A stretch of DNA of 64,000 nucleotides from Acidobacteriota bacterium (GTDB taxonomy: Bacteria > Acidobacteriota > Terriglobia > Bryobacterales > Bryobacteraceae), in assembly GCA_016871015.1 (NCBI GenBank), contig VFZX01000002.1, positions 1 to 64,000 of the forward strand. The letters are read 5' to 3'. The notes beneath the pieces are model-generated. The model had not been told where the DNA came from. It did not search any database and saw nothing but the letters and a program-made list of their open reading frames with translations. How positions within the stretch are numbered: the first letter of the stretch is position 1; every line of letters begins with the position of its first letter. The position numbers and the translations under genes were made by a program. This document shows, one piece after another, positions 1 to 9,036 of the stretch.

Positions 1-383
1 AGCAGGTCGTTCGACTGGGTGAGCAGGTAGATGGTCACCACGTCCGCGCCGCTGATGTCGGCCTTGAGCAGATCGCCTTCAATCACCTGGGCACGGTTTT
101 CGAGCTTCAGGGTCCGGATCCGGTCCTGGGACGCTTTCACTTCCTTCGATGAGATCTCGATGCCGACGGCCTTGGCACCGAACTGCTGCGCCGCGGTGAT
201 CAATACCCGGCCATCACCTGATCCAAGGTCGTACACCGTCTCGCCCGCTTTGAGACGTGCCAGCTCGAGCATCTTCTGGACGACCGTCTGCGGCGAAGCG
301 ACGAACGGAGCCAGCCGGTTCACGGGCGGGGCCTGAGCCGCGAGCGGCAGAGCCAGTATCAATACCGAAACCAAGCGATTCAT
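1..383 (-). CDS. Secreted class I SAM-dependent methyltransferase, C-terminus beyond window
   Basis: The gene reads leftward from an ATG at 383 and runs off the left edge. The first 17 residues form a signal peptide (hydrophobic stretch ending in LAAQA). A Rossmann methyltransferase core follows, with the SAM-binding motif YDLGSGDGR at residues 51-59 and an acidic GIEIS strand about 20 residues later. This is the usual N-terminal half of a class I methyltransferase. Acidobacteria often carry exported members of this family with unknown substrates. The 3' half is missing from the window, so the substrate cannot be inferred. It lies 18 bases from the gene at 402..1601 on the same strand and may be co-transcribed with it. 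Confidence 0.75.
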   Translation of the reverse strand, partial: MNRLVSVLILALPLAAQAPPVNRLAPFVASPQTVVQKMLELARLKAGETVYDLGSGDGRVLITAAQQFGAKAVGIEISSKEVKASQDRIRTLKLENRAQVIEGDLLKADISGADVVTIYLLTQSNDL

Positions 384-401
384 CACAAGAACTACCCCCT
401 A

Positions 402-1601
402 CTAAGGAGAGACTGCCGCCACCTGTTTCCCGTTTCTCGTTTTTGAGATTTTGCCGACCATCTCCGACACCGAGAACCAGAGATCGCGCGGCCGGGTGAC
501 GCTGTACTCCAGTCCTTTGAGCGCCTTGACCGCGTTTCCGATCGCATCCCGCCAGGGCGTCGCGAACGGGTTGAGTACGTAGTTCAGATAAAACACCGGA
601 TAGTGCAACTCCGCCTTCTTCAATTCTTCGTCGGGCACGTTCTGCTCGAGCAGGGCCTTCGGTCCGGCGAAGATCACCGCGTCGGCGTTTACACTGCTGC
701 CGCACTCGTCGGCGATCAGCTTGGTGAGGAATTGAGTTGCTGAATTCTTCACCATCATGTTCTTCAGGTTCACGGTCCCGACGGCCACCCGGTCGAGCGA
801 CTTGCCGAGGGATGGAAAATCGATCCGGTCGACGGATTCCTGCCGGTGGAACACCTTCTGATCCGACATGTTGAAGGCCACCAGGCTGAACTTGCCGATC
901 CGCGGGTCGCGGGCCAAGGTCCGGAGCATCGAGACCAGCGCCGCGAGATCCGACGGGCGCAGCGATGACGCGGTGGGACGCTGGGGGGCGAAGTTCACGA
1001 TGAGCTTGACGTGAAGCAGGGATTCGCCTTCGCGCTGGACCGCGGGCTCAGGTTGGAATTGATCCGGATGCATGGCCTCGACCGCGTTCGGAGGCATGAC
1101 GAGCGCCATCTGGCGGTCCTTGTTCGGGAGCGACGCCTCGACATCCCAGGAATGGGCGCAGACGCGCTCAGCGCGGTCCCGCATGAGCCACTCGACCTTA
1201 TACTTGCCCTCGCCCAGGTCGACTCCGCCTTCGAGGTAGGCCTCGCCCTTGGCGTCCTCCTCGACGGACGGGACCCGGATCCGCTGTGTGAAGTAACGGA
1301 CCGTGTCCTTCTGGTTCTCCGGCGTGACACGGAACAGAATCGTGAGCAGGTTCTCGCTGCCAGACAGCTCGCGCAGCGGCACCGACACGTCGAACCCGGT
1401 GTGAAACCGCATGTCGAAACCGAGCACTGGCTTGTCCGGCGTCAGGTCGCAGGGGAGGTCCTGCCGTTTTTCCCCGGCTTCGAGAACGGCCAGATCGGTG
1501 CCGTTGAGCCTCGGCCCGCCGGGCCCCGAGTTCATCAAAATTTGCGCCCACGCCGACGATACGGCGAAACTGGCTGCGGCAGCTCTTCCACAGACCGGCA
1601 T
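402..1601 (-). CDS. Secreted protein of unknown function, possible degenerate VWA-like domain
   Basis: I chose the ATG at 1601 over a TTG at 1619 because it places a signal peptide (AAAASFAVSSAWA) at the N-terminus of a 399-residue product. The N-terminal half is beta-rich and mentions no known motif. The second half (after about residue 190) alternates strands and helices, with hydrophobic strands such as VKLIVNFAP, KFSLVAFNM and NADAVIFAG. This resembles the Rossmann-like core of the VWFA-related proteins common in Acidobacteria, but no MIDAS DxSxS motif is visible, so I do not assign that function. Its downstream neighbour is the exported methyltransferase 18 bases away. Confidence 0.6.
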   Translation of the reverse strand: MPVCGRAAAASFAVSSAWAQILMNSGPGGPRLNGTDLAVLEAGEKRQDLPCDLTPDKPVLGFDMRFHTGFDVSVPLRELSGSENLLTILFRVTPENQKDTVRYFTQRIRVPSVEEDAKGEAYLEGGVDLGEGKYKVEWLMRDRAERVCAHSWDVEASLPNKDRQMALVMPPNAVEAMHPDQFQPEPAVQREGESLLHVKLIVNFAPQRPTASSLRPSDLAALVSMLRTLARDPRIGKFSLVAFNMSDQKVFHRQESVDRIDFPSLGKSLDRVAVGTVNLKNMMVKNSATQFLTKLIADECGSSVNADAVIFAGPKALLEQNVPDEELKKAELHYPVFYLNYVLNPFATPWRDAIGNAVKALKGLEYSVTRPRDLWFSVSEMVGKISKTRNGKQVAAVSP

Positions 1602-1642
1602 GAGTGTATTATGACGCAACCTGGGGGGATGTCAACGGCCCA

Positions 1643-2428
1643 TTAGGCCCCGCTGGCGGTTCTTTGGCGCAAGGCGGCGATTTCGGCGCGCAGCGCGTTC
1701 CCGTAGAGCGCCGAATCGGCCTTCCAGGAAATCACGTTGTAGCCCATCTTGATCCAGGCGCCGGCCTGCTCGGCCGAGCCCGGCTGGATGCCCGCCAACT
1801 TGTGGTACTTGCGCGCCGTGTTGGCGACAAGTTCCAGCGCTTCAATCGCTTTCGGATTCGAGAACTGTCCGGGGATCCCCATGGATGTGGTGAGGTCGAA
1901 ATGCCCGACCCAGAGGATGTCCACTCCTGGCGTGGCGGCGATGTCCTCGAGGTTTTCCAGTCCCTTGGTGGACTCGATTTGGCAAATGACGGTCGAGTTG
2001 GCGTTGGCGAACTCGAAGTACTGGACCGGGTCGGGATTCTTGTAGTCGGTGTGCGCGCCGCCAATTCCCACGCCGCGTTTTCCCATGGGCGGGAACTTGA
2101 CTGAGTCGACGATCAGCTTGGCCTGCTGGCCGGATTCAACGTTGGCGCACATCACGCCGAGCGCGCCGCCATCCATCACGCGCGCCATGAAGTGGTACAG
2201 GCTCGACGGAACGCGGACGAATGGGGCAATGTCGGTCGCCTTGAACCAGGCCACCAGGTCGGCCACGCGCTCGGTGTCGAACTCGGAGTGCTCCATGTCG
2301 ATGAGCACGAAATCGAGGTCGGCCGTTTCGAGGATTTTGGCGATGCCCCGGGTGCCGAACTCCCATACCATATGGCCGACGGGGATGCGGCCCTCCTTGA
2401 CCACTCGGCGAAGCCGGTTGGGTTTCAT
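1643..2428 (-). CDS. HpcH/HpaI-family aldolase
   Basis: This 261-residue protein is a class II (metal-dependent) pyruvate aldolase of the HpaI/2-dehydro-3-deoxyglucarate aldolase family. These enzymes split 2-keto-3-deoxy acids into pyruvate or a related keto acid plus an aldehyde. Family hallmarks are LIDMEHSEFD near the N-terminus, the metal-ligand region CQIES and the second ligand region GHFDLTTSMG. The length is typical. An AAAGG-like Shine-Dalgarno lies before the ATG. The LarA-like gene ends 24 bases upstream on the same strand, so the two probably form an operon for acid-sugar or hydroxy-acid breakdown. The exact substrate cannot be read from sequence. Confidence 0.85.
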   Translation of the reverse strand: MKPNRLRRVVKEGRIPVGHMVWEFGTRGIAKILETADLDFVLIDMEHSEFDTERVADLVAWFKATDIAPFVRVPSSLYHFMARVMDGGALGVMCANVESGQQAKLIVDSVKFPPMGKRGVGIGGAHTDYKNPDPVQYFEFANANSTVICQIESTKGLENLEDIAATPGVDILWVGHFDLTTSMGIPGQFSNPKAIEALELVANTARKYHKLAGIQPGSAEQAGAWIKMGYNVISWKADSALYGNALRAEIAALRQRTASGA

Positions 2429-2452
2429 GTGTCTGCCTTTCTCGATGTGGAT

Positions 2453-3742
2453 TTAGTGGGTGAGGGCCCCGGCGGGGACGGCGCTTCCAAGCCAGTCTGG
2501 CAGGTCGCCGGATTCGTCGAATTCCAGGGCGAACGGCCCTTCGACGATCTCCAGCGCCGGGTTCGAATTGATCACTGGCAGGAGGTTCTCACTGAGCACG
2601 ACGTCGTTGAGCTCCATCGTATTCCGGATCCGGCCGATGGTCACATCCCGCATATTGAATTTGCCTACGGTGGGCATCAGCGCTTCCAGGCATTGCCGGT
2701 CGGTGGGGAAGTGGGCGGGAGTCCGGATGGCCGCACAGGTGGATGCGGTGAGGGCGTTGATGCGGGTGGGCACCCAGTCGATCTGGCGGAGCAGGTTGTC
2801 GTGGACCATGTCGGCCATGCCCAGTCCAACGCCGTTGCCGTAGGAGACGTCGGTGATGCCGCGCAGGTAGATCCGTTCGAACTGTGGGGTATCGGGCCAG
2901 CAGTTGAAGAGTCCGTTCGGGTTCCGGTTGACGACCTTGGTGTCCATGCCGGCGCCGCTGATGTTCTTGCCGATCTGGTCGATGATCAGGATGTCGAGGC
3001 TGGCCGGGACGTGTCCCTGCCAGCTCTTGACGAGAGCGAGCAGTTCTTCCTCGCGCTGCTCCATGCCCTCGACCGGGACCGCGGTGATCTGGCCGGTGTT
3101 GTGATTGGCATCTTCGAGGATCGCGATGCCACCGAGGATCTTACCGGACTTGAGCACCTGGCGGCCCACCTGGCGGATCACGTTCTCCAGGCCCAGCTTG
3201 TAGGCGTGGGTGTGGTAGCGCTGGGCGCCGGCGAATTTGCCGAGGCCGATGGCCATCATCTTAAAGAGTCCGCTCTCGATCTTCCCGGCGAAATCGGTGT
3301 GCCACTTGACGCGCCCGATCAGCATGACGCCGTCGGAATTGAACGCGTTCTGGTCCATGAACGCCTCGATCCCGGTGCCGGTCTTTCCCAGAGAGACGAC
3401 GTCGAGCGAGCTGATGACGGGACAGCCCATGGTCGCTTCGTGAATCCCGTAGTGGGCGAGCACATCGGCCTGTCCCTCGGCGGTGGCTGCTCCGTGGGAT
3501 CCCATGGCCGGGAAGATGAACGGGTGCATCCCCGCAGACTTCCAGTAGGCGGCCACGGCCTTGACGATCGTGGCGATGTTCAGGATCCCGCGGGATCCGA
3601 CGCCGATGGCCACGCTCGATCCGGGCCGCAACCGTTGTGCGAACCCGGCGCTTGAAAGTTCACGCTGGACAGTGCCGGGAATGTCAGCGACCCGGCGGTC
3701 GGGGAACGTCTGTTTGACGAGGTAAAGGCGGGAGTAGTCCAT
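2453..3742 (-). CDS. LarA-like (DUF2088) domain protein
   Basis: A 429-residue cytoplasmic protein with an N-terminal half resembling the DUF2088/LarA fold (AIGVGSRGI at about residue 46, then FPAMGSHGAAT). Similar proteins are annotated as nickel-dependent lactate-racemase homologues, but most distant members have no proven activity and I do not claim racemase function. The C-terminal half contains LIIDQIGKNISGAGMD and the conserved GITDVSYGNGVGLG. It is followed after 24 bases by an HpaI-type aldolase gene, which suggests a shared role in hydroxy- or keto-acid metabolism. It diverges from the flavin oxidoreductase gene at 3820 across a 77-base promoter region. Confidence 0.7.
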   Translation of the reverse strand: MDYSRLYLVKQTFPDRRVADIPGTVQRELSSAGFAQRLRPGSSVAIGVGSRGILNIATIVKAVAAYWKSAGMHPFIFPAMGSHGAATAEGQADVLAHYGIHEATMGCPVISSLDVVSLGKTGTGIEAFMDQNAFNSDGVMLIGRVKWHTDFAGKIESGLFKMMAIGLGKFAGAQRYHTHAYKLGLENVIRQVGRQVLKSGKILGGIAILEDANHNTGQITAVPVEGMEQREEELLALVKSWQGHVPASLDILIIDQIGKNISGAGMDTKVVNRNPNGLFNCWPDTPQFERIYLRGITDVSYGNGVGLGMADMVHDNLLRQIDWVPTRINALTASTCAAIRTPAHFPTDRQCLEALMPTVGKFNMRDVTIGRIRNTMELNDVVLSENLLPVINSNPALEIVEGPFALEFDESGDLPDWLGSAVPAGALTH

Positions 3743-3819
3743 CCTCAGGCAAGTATATCAAGCGGGATTTCGAAAATCTGGTTGAAACGGTTGGCGGATT
3801 CACGACACTTGGGGTTCGT

Positions 3820-5130
3820 ATGAGCGATGTGATCTTTGAGCCACTGGCTTTTCGCAATCTCACGGTCAAGAACCGCATCTTCCGGTCGAACATCTCGGGG
3901 CGGTTTGACAACTACGATGGGTCGGGGACGCAGACGCGGATCAACTGGGAGATGAAATTCGCCCGTGGCGGGGTTGGCGCGATCATCTCGTCGTTTGTGC
4001 CGGTCCAGATCCGCGGGCGGATTCTGATCAACTACGCGACGATCCACGAAGACTCCCGGATCCCGTTCTGGCGGGCGCTTGGCGAGGAGGTCCATTCGCA
4101 GGACTGCAAGTTCATCCTGCAGTTGAGCCACGGGGGACGGCAGCGCGACCTCGCCGGATTCGAGTATCCGAAGGGGCACAGCTCCACCGACAGGCCGGAA
4201 TCGCTGAACGGGTTTGAGTGCGACCGGATGAGCAAGGACGATATCGCCGAGACTGTGGCGGCGTTCGCTCAGGGTGCGCGGCGCGCCAAGGCCGCGGGGC
4301 TCGATGGAGTGGAGCTGCACTCGGCCAACGGGTACCTGTTCACGCAATTTCTGTCGTCAGCCATCAACGACCGTGACGACGAGTATGGCGGATCACTTCC
4401 GAACCGGGCCCGGTTCCTGATCGAGGTGATCCGGGCGATTCGAGCCGAGGTGGGTCCGGGCTTCCATCTGCAGATGAAGATCAGCGCGACCGAGTACAAC
4501 AACGCGCTCGCGCCTTGGGAGCCGGCTGGGAACTCAATCGAGGATTCGATGGAGGTCTGCAAGATGGCCGAGCAGGAGGGGGTGGATGCCATCCACGTGT
4601 CGGGCGGGTCGACGTTTCCGCATCCGAAGAACCCGCCGGGAGATTTCCCGATGGGCGAGTATGCCAAGTACTACGACGCGATGATATCGAGCGGCACCCG
4701 TGTGCTGCAGAACTACCTCCTGTTCCGCGAGGGGATCGGAGCGAAGCTGTTCCATTCGAGTTGGATCCGTGCGCGGGGCGACGTGATCGAGGGCATCAAT
4801 CTTCCGGACGCGCAGAAGATCAAGCAGGCGGTGTCGATTCCGGTGATCTGCACCGGCGGATTCCAGACGGCTTCGGTGATTCGCGGGGCGATCACCGGGG
4901 GCAAGTGCGACGCGGTGAGCATCGCACGGCCCTTGGTGGCGAACAATGACCTGGTTCAGCAGTTCGCTGCTGGAGCGGACCGTCCCGCCGTTCCATGCAC
5001 GTATTGCAACCGGTGTTTGCTCAACGTGCTCGAAAATCCGCTGGGCTGCTATGAGGAGAGCCGGTTCCCATCGCGCGACGAGATGATCCGGCAGATCCTC
5101 AGTGTGTATCAGCCTGCGCCTTTTGAGTGA
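3820..5130 (+). CDS. NADH:flavin oxidoreductase / old-yellow-enzyme family, with iron-sulfur cysteine cluster
   Basis: A 436-residue FMN TIM-barrel enzyme of the old-yellow-enzyme family. The N-terminal FMN loop (EPLAFRNLTVKNRIFRS), HGGRQ at about residue 106 and HSANGYLFTQFLS at about 167 are family hallmarks. Near the C-terminus, CTYCNRC (Cys393, 396, 399) plus a Cys about ten residues on matches the 4Fe-4S-binding pattern of 2,4-dienoyl-CoA-reductase-type members, although the usual C-terminal FAD/NAD domain is absent. It therefore probably needs a separate electron donor or uses NAD(P)H directly. Its last 32 bases overlap, tail to tail, the Solibacter-type gene on the other strand. Confidence 0.85.
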   Translation: MSDVIFEPLAFRNLTVKNRIFRSNISGRFDNYDGSGTQTRINWEMKFARGGVGAIISSFVPVQIRGRILINYATIHEDSRIPFWRALGEEVHSQDCKFILQLSHGGRQRDLAGFEYPKGHSSTDRPESLNGFECDRMSKDDIAETVAAFAQGARRAKAAGLDGVELHSANGYLFTQFLSSAINDRDDEYGGSLPNRARFLIEVIRAIRAEVGPGFHLQMKISATEYNNALAPWEPAGNSIEDSMEVCKMAEQEGVDAIHVSGGSTFPHPKNPPGDFPMGEYAKYYDAMISSGTRVLQNYLLFREGIGAKLFHSSWIRARGDVIEGINLPDAQKIKQAVSIPVICTGGFQTASVIRGAITGGKCDAVSIARPLVANNDLVQQFAAGADRPAVPCTYCNRCLLNVLENPLGCYEESRFPSRDEMIRQILSVYQPAPFE

Positions 5131-7561
5131 CGGGCACGATCACGGAATTGGATGCTGCGCCTTCGATCACGACCCGGGTCTTCAGTGCTCCTGAAGCCCC
5201 GTCAGGGACTTTGAATTTCACGCAGTCGATGCCAATGCGCCCGGCGAGTCCGCCGGCCCAGAGCGCGGCTGTGGCGGCATCTCCGGATTCGACCTGGACT
5301 TCGAATAGCAACGGGTAATCGGGCGCTGGGGGAAGAGCGAAGCCCTCGGGGTGGGCCATCTTGTACCGGCCGAACCCGGTGCCTTGGAGGGTGATGGTTT
5401 CGCCCGGCCTTGCGGGACTCTCCGCAGTGACGGGTGATCCGTCGGCATGGAAGGCCTGGCCGAAATCCTGGGAGTCGACGGCACGGGAGAACAGTCCTGG
5501 CGCCGAGGCGCTTACCTGGAAGGTCCCGGTCACGTCGGGGTGTCCAGCGCGGACGACGCGGATCTCATGTTCGCCGGGCTCGATGTCCCGCGGGAGCTGG
5601 GCGTGAATCCGCTGGGGTGATACGGATATCAGGGGCAGGATCCGGCCTCCGGCAAGCACGGAGGTGCGGGCAATCGCCTGCGCGAGGATCGGACCCTGTG
5701 GGCCGGCTTCGAAGTAGGGGGCCAGATCCGAGCCTTCGATGAATATGAGCGATCCTGGAGCGACCGGGCCGGCGACGTTTGGTGATGCCGCATTGCGGAT
5801 TCCCGCGGGGGGAATGAAGGGAATCTTGTCGAGCCGGGCGAGCAGCGACTTGGGCCGCGACATCTCAACCGTCGAGATCGTGCTGGTGCCGGCCAAGTCG
5901 AAGTCCCAACGCCGGAACCGGTGTCCCGGGGCCGGGGCAACGGTGACGAGGACGCTCGTGCCTGCGGCGTAGAAGCCATCCGGGGAGACCGGATCGATGG
6001 TGATCCGCGCGCCATCGGGCGGGTCACTCGCGGCCAGGAGCCGGTAGTGCGCGGCCTGGGAAAGCTGGAGAGTGGTCACCTCAGCCGTCAGTGCGATGTT
6101 CCGTGTGCGAGGGCCGCCGTCGCTCCAGGAGTCGAACACCAAACGGTGGTCGGCGGACACCGGTGTGATCTCGGGTGCCTCCAGTTGCACCTCAGCTCCG
6201 GCCGGACGGTTGACCCGGCACGGAGTCTGGCACGGCTCGCCGTCCACCAGGACATGGCCGCCAGTGCCGGTGGAGAGGATCACGAGCTGGTTCATCGGCT
6301 CGTATTCGGCGGTGAGATGGAAAGTGGTGTCCGGATTGTCCGGCAGGGTCACTTCCTGGGCGGCGGAGCCTCCATTGGACCAGCGCTTGAACTGGTACTT
6401 GCGCCCCTTCGGATCGGTCTGTTCGAGCGGCGCGGCCACCGAGTGGACGCTGCCGGGCAGGAAGACGAAGTAGTTTTCCGGCCAGTTGTCGCGGCCGTTA
6501 ATCCGGATCTTCAAGCCCGCCGGGCGGGTGCTGACACTCATCGTGACCCCGCGCTTGAACTCGCCAATGACCGTGTCGATGTTGGTGATATCGGTTCCGG
6601 CGATGTAGGCCGAATCCTGGCCGCCTCCGTTTGAAAACTTGTCGAAGACCCAGGCCCGGCCCGTCTTGTCGATTTGCGGCGAAATGCCACCGATGACATG
6701 GGTGGATCCGGGAACGAAATCGAACTCGCCGATGCAGGAGAGCGGGATGCTGAGGTGTGGAATCGGGAGCTGGTAGTTGTTTGACTCGCAGGGTTCGATT
6801 TCGGTGGTCCGGTGCTCCTGGCGGTCCACGCGGATCTTCAGCCCTGGAGGCGATGTCCGGAACTTGACGCGCTTCGCGGCGGCAAACCGGGCGTGCAGGA
6901 ATCCGCCCTGCTCAAGAATCACCCTCTTCACGAACGGATCCGGCTGGCTGGATGAGCTGTTGCCCCATCCGACAAACACAAAGCCGGGAAACGGATACGC
7001 GTTTAGGTTGAAGTCGGTGGACGAGGTCCAGAATGAGGCGTTGTTCCAGAAGCAGACGCCGTTCACCGTCACCACACCGACGCGGAGTTGATCTTGGGGC
7101 GCATTACCCGATGCCGAGCATACGGGCTGCGGCTGTCCGGGCGGAGTGACACGTCCGTCAAACATCACCAAGTCCACGAGGTGTTCCTTCGAGACGCTGC
7201 CGAGGTAGCGGTTCACGCGGGGATCCGCCGTTACAACCACTGCACTCGTCGACGACCCAGAGGCGGTTGCAAGGGTGGTGTTTTCCGACCAACTGCCGAA
7301 CGCAAACCTTGTGCGGCCGGCGCCGGTGTACTGGTTCCCATCTTCGTTGTTGACGTAGAACTCCAAGCTGTGCTTGCTTCCCGCGGGCCAAGTCAGGAGG
7401 ACCCGTCCCGTGTAGATCTGGCCGTCGACCCTGAACTTGGCGTCTTTATCGCTCATCTCAATGACGATCTGGCTGCCGGTGGGTGTCTGTGCGTGTGCGC
7501 TCGCTGGGATCCACAGCAGCAGACCGCCGAGTGCGAGTAGAATGAATGCGAACCGCTTCAT
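5099..7561 (-). CDS. Secreted multidomain protein with PEGA/InlB-like repeats and Solibacter C-terminal (TIGR03437) domain
   Basis: An 820-residue exported protein: signal peptide (residues 1-24, ending ASAHA), then a run of beta repeats of about 80-110 residues. Each repeat contains a PxGLKIRVDR/RPAGLKIRING/GHVLVDGEPC strand and an RFxxW(S/D) strand, like PEGA or InlB-B repeats. The last 230 residues begin IRNAASPNVAGPVAPG and IFIEGSDLAP, the signature opening of the TIGR03437 family that is greatly expanded in Candidatus Solibacter. They continue with an Ig-like fold containing TLQGTGFG. Probably a cell-surface or extracellular binding protein. The repeats have no catalytic motif. The 3' end overlaps the flavin oxidoreductase gene by 32 bases. 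Confidence 0.8.
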   Translation of the reverse strand: MKRFAFILLALGGLLLWIPASAHAQTPTGSQIVIEMSDKDAKFRVDGQIYTGRVLLTWPAGSKHSLEFYVNNEDGNQYTGAGRTRFAFGSWSENTTLATASGSSTSAVVVTADPRVNRYLGSVSKEHLVDLVMFDGRVTPPGQPQPVCSASGNAPQDQLRVGVVTVNGVCFWNNASFWTSSTDFNLNAYPFPGFVFVGWGNSSSSQPDPFVKRVILEQGGFLHARFAAAKRVKFRTSPPGLKIRVDRQEHRTTEIEPCESNNYQLPIPHLSIPLSCIGEFDFVPGSTHVIGGISPQIDKTGRAWVFDKFSNGGGQDSAYIAGTDITNIDTVIGEFKRGVTMSVSTRPAGLKIRINGRDNWPENYFVFLPGSVHSVAAPLEQTDPKGRKYQFKRWSNGGSAAQEVTLPDNPDTTFHLTAEYEPMNQLVILSTGTGGHVLVDGEPCQTPCRVNRPAGAEVQLEAPEITPVSADHRLVFDSWSDGGPRTRNIALTAEVTTLQLSQAAHYRLLAASDPPDGARITIDPVSPDGFYAAGTSVLVTVAPAPGHRFRRWDFDLAGTSTISTVEMSRPKSLLARLDKIPFIPPAGIRNAASPNVAGPVAPGSLIFIEGSDLAPYFEAGPQGPILAQAIARTSVLAGGRILPLISVSPQRIHAQLPRDIEPGEHEIRVVRAGHPDVTGTFQVSASAPGLFSRAVDSQDFGQAFHADGSPVTAESPARPGETITLQGTGFGRYKMAHPEGFALPPAPDYPLLFEVQVESGDAATAALWAGGLAGRIGIDCVKFKVPDGASGALKTRVVIEGAASNSVIVPVTQKAQADTH

Positions 7562-7610
7562 CGCACGTTAGATCGGCCCGATGGAGTATAACCTTTAGGT
7601 GGAGTGTCCC

Positions 7611-8864
7611 ATGACCACACGCCGTGACTGGCTGCGCCTGACCCTGGCCGGATTGGCCGCCAAGGAAATCGCCCTGCCGCCGCTTGCTTTCGCGCAAGAG
7701 AAGAGCGGCCTGAAAATCACTGGAGTCCGCCTGGTGCGGACGCGCCCGAACCGGCCGGTGCCGTCCTACAAGCCGTCGGAGGGCTCCTGGTCGACCGGTG
7801 GCGTCGAAGTCGCCAATCCGATGTCGATCTACCCAGAGTACAAGGCGATGCGCTCCTTGTTCATGAGCAGTGATCCGGCGATCGGCGGGTTCACGGTGGA
7901 AATCGACACGGACAAAGGAATCAAGGGGTACGGCTCCGGTGGACCGGCGGGTGGCGCGATCGTCACCGGGCATCTTGCCAAGCTGCTCGTGGGAAAGGAT
8001 CCCTTCGACATCGAGCGCAACTGGGACATTATGTGGCGCAGCACGATGTATTACGGCCGGATGGGCGCGGTGTGCAACGCGATCTCGGGCGCCGACCTCG
8101 CGCTTTGGGACATCGTCGGCAAGGCCACCAACCTGCCGGTCTACAAGCTGCTCGGCGGCGAGACCAAGCAGCGCATTCCATCCTACTGCACGGGGAACGA
8201 TATCGAGCAGCATATCGAGTACGGGTACAAGCGGTTGAAGCTGGCCATTCCGCATGGTCCGGCGGATGGCCGCGAGGGGCAGCGCAAGAACGTGGAGCTG
8301 GTGAAGCGGACGCGCGAGCTGCTTGGCCGCGACGGCGACATCATGCTTGATTGCTGGATGGCCTGGACCGAGCGGTATACGCTCGAAATGGCCGAGCTGC
8401 TGGAGCCTTACGGCGTCTATTGGATGGAGGAGGTGCTCCAGCCCCACGACTACGCCGGGTTCGGCCGGCTGCGGCAGCAGATCAAGAACATCAAGATCGT
8501 CACCGGGGAGCACGAGTACACCCGGTACGGCTTCCGGTATCTGCTCGAGCACAACGCCGCCGAGATCTGGCAGCCCGACATCCACTGGTGCGGCGGAATG
8601 ACGGAGCTGCGGCGGATCGGGGCGCTGGCCGCGGCCTACGACATTCCCGTGATTCCGCACGGGGGCGGAGGCCGCGACTCGGTTCACTGGATCCTGGCGG
8701 CGCACAATTCGCCTTGGGCGGAGATGTTCATGCCGGCTCCCGGCGGGCCGAAAGCTGTATACGACCGCTACACGGAAGACAACAACCTGACGAAGGGTCC
8801 GGAAGGGGTTTACACGAGACCGTCCGACAAGCCCGGCTTTGGTTGGGACTTTTCCGTGACCTAG
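7611..8864 (+). CDS. Mandelate racemase/muconate-lactonizing enzyme family, L-rhamnonate-dehydratase-like
   Basis: A 417-residue exported enolase-superfamily enzyme. The ATG at 7611 is preferred to a GTG at 7599 because AGGTGGAG sits 8 bases upstream. A twin-arginine-like leader (TTRRDWLRLTLAGLAA) is present, unusual for this mostly cytoplasmic family. The capping domain is followed by LDCWMAW (metal Asp), YWMEEVL (metal Glu), TGEHEYTRYGF, QPDIHWCGG and VIPHGG, all close to L-rhamnonate dehydratase, which forms 2-keto-3-deoxy-rhamnonate. The C-terminal KPGFGWDF also matches. It fits the HpaI-type aldolase 5 kb away as a keto-deoxy-sugar route, which is inference. It diverges from the gene at 5099..7561. 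Confidence 0.85.
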   Translation: MTTRRDWLRLTLAGLAAKEIALPPLAFAQEKSGLKITGVRLVRTRPNRPVPSYKPSEGSWSTGGVEVANPMSIYPEYKAMRSLFMSSDPAIGGFTVEIDTDKGIKGYGSGGPAGGAIVTGHLAKLLVGKDPFDIERNWDIMWRSTMYYGRMGAVCNAISGADLALWDIVGKATNLPVYKLLGGETKQRIPSYCTGNDIEQHIEYGYKRLKLAIPHGPADGREGQRKNVELVKRTRELLGRDGDIMLDCWMAWTERYTLEMAELLEPYGVYWMEEVLQPHDYAGFGRLRQQIKNIKIVTGEHEYTRYGFRYLLEHNAAEIWQPDIHWCGGMTELRRIGALAAAYDIPVIPHGGGGRDSVHWILAAHNSPWAEMFMPAPGGPKAVYDRYTEDNNLTKGPEGVYTRPSDKPGFGWDFSVT

Positions 8865-9036
8865 CAAGGAAAGCCTTCAAATCCAACACGTTAGAGCGAG
8901 TCAGATGCGATCCCGCTGGTGCGCCATCCAGTTCAGAATATTGCAATTGAACTGTGCTAAACTACCGTTTCCTGCAATCTTGTTGAATTCGTCAAGATTC
9001 CAATAGGACCATTCTGGGAGGGTCATTTTTGGACAC

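Noticed and set aside
8941-8963. TTGCAA and TAAACT as a promoter for the dehydratase gene.
   Set aside because: The spacer is only 11 bases, too short for a sigma-70 promoter.
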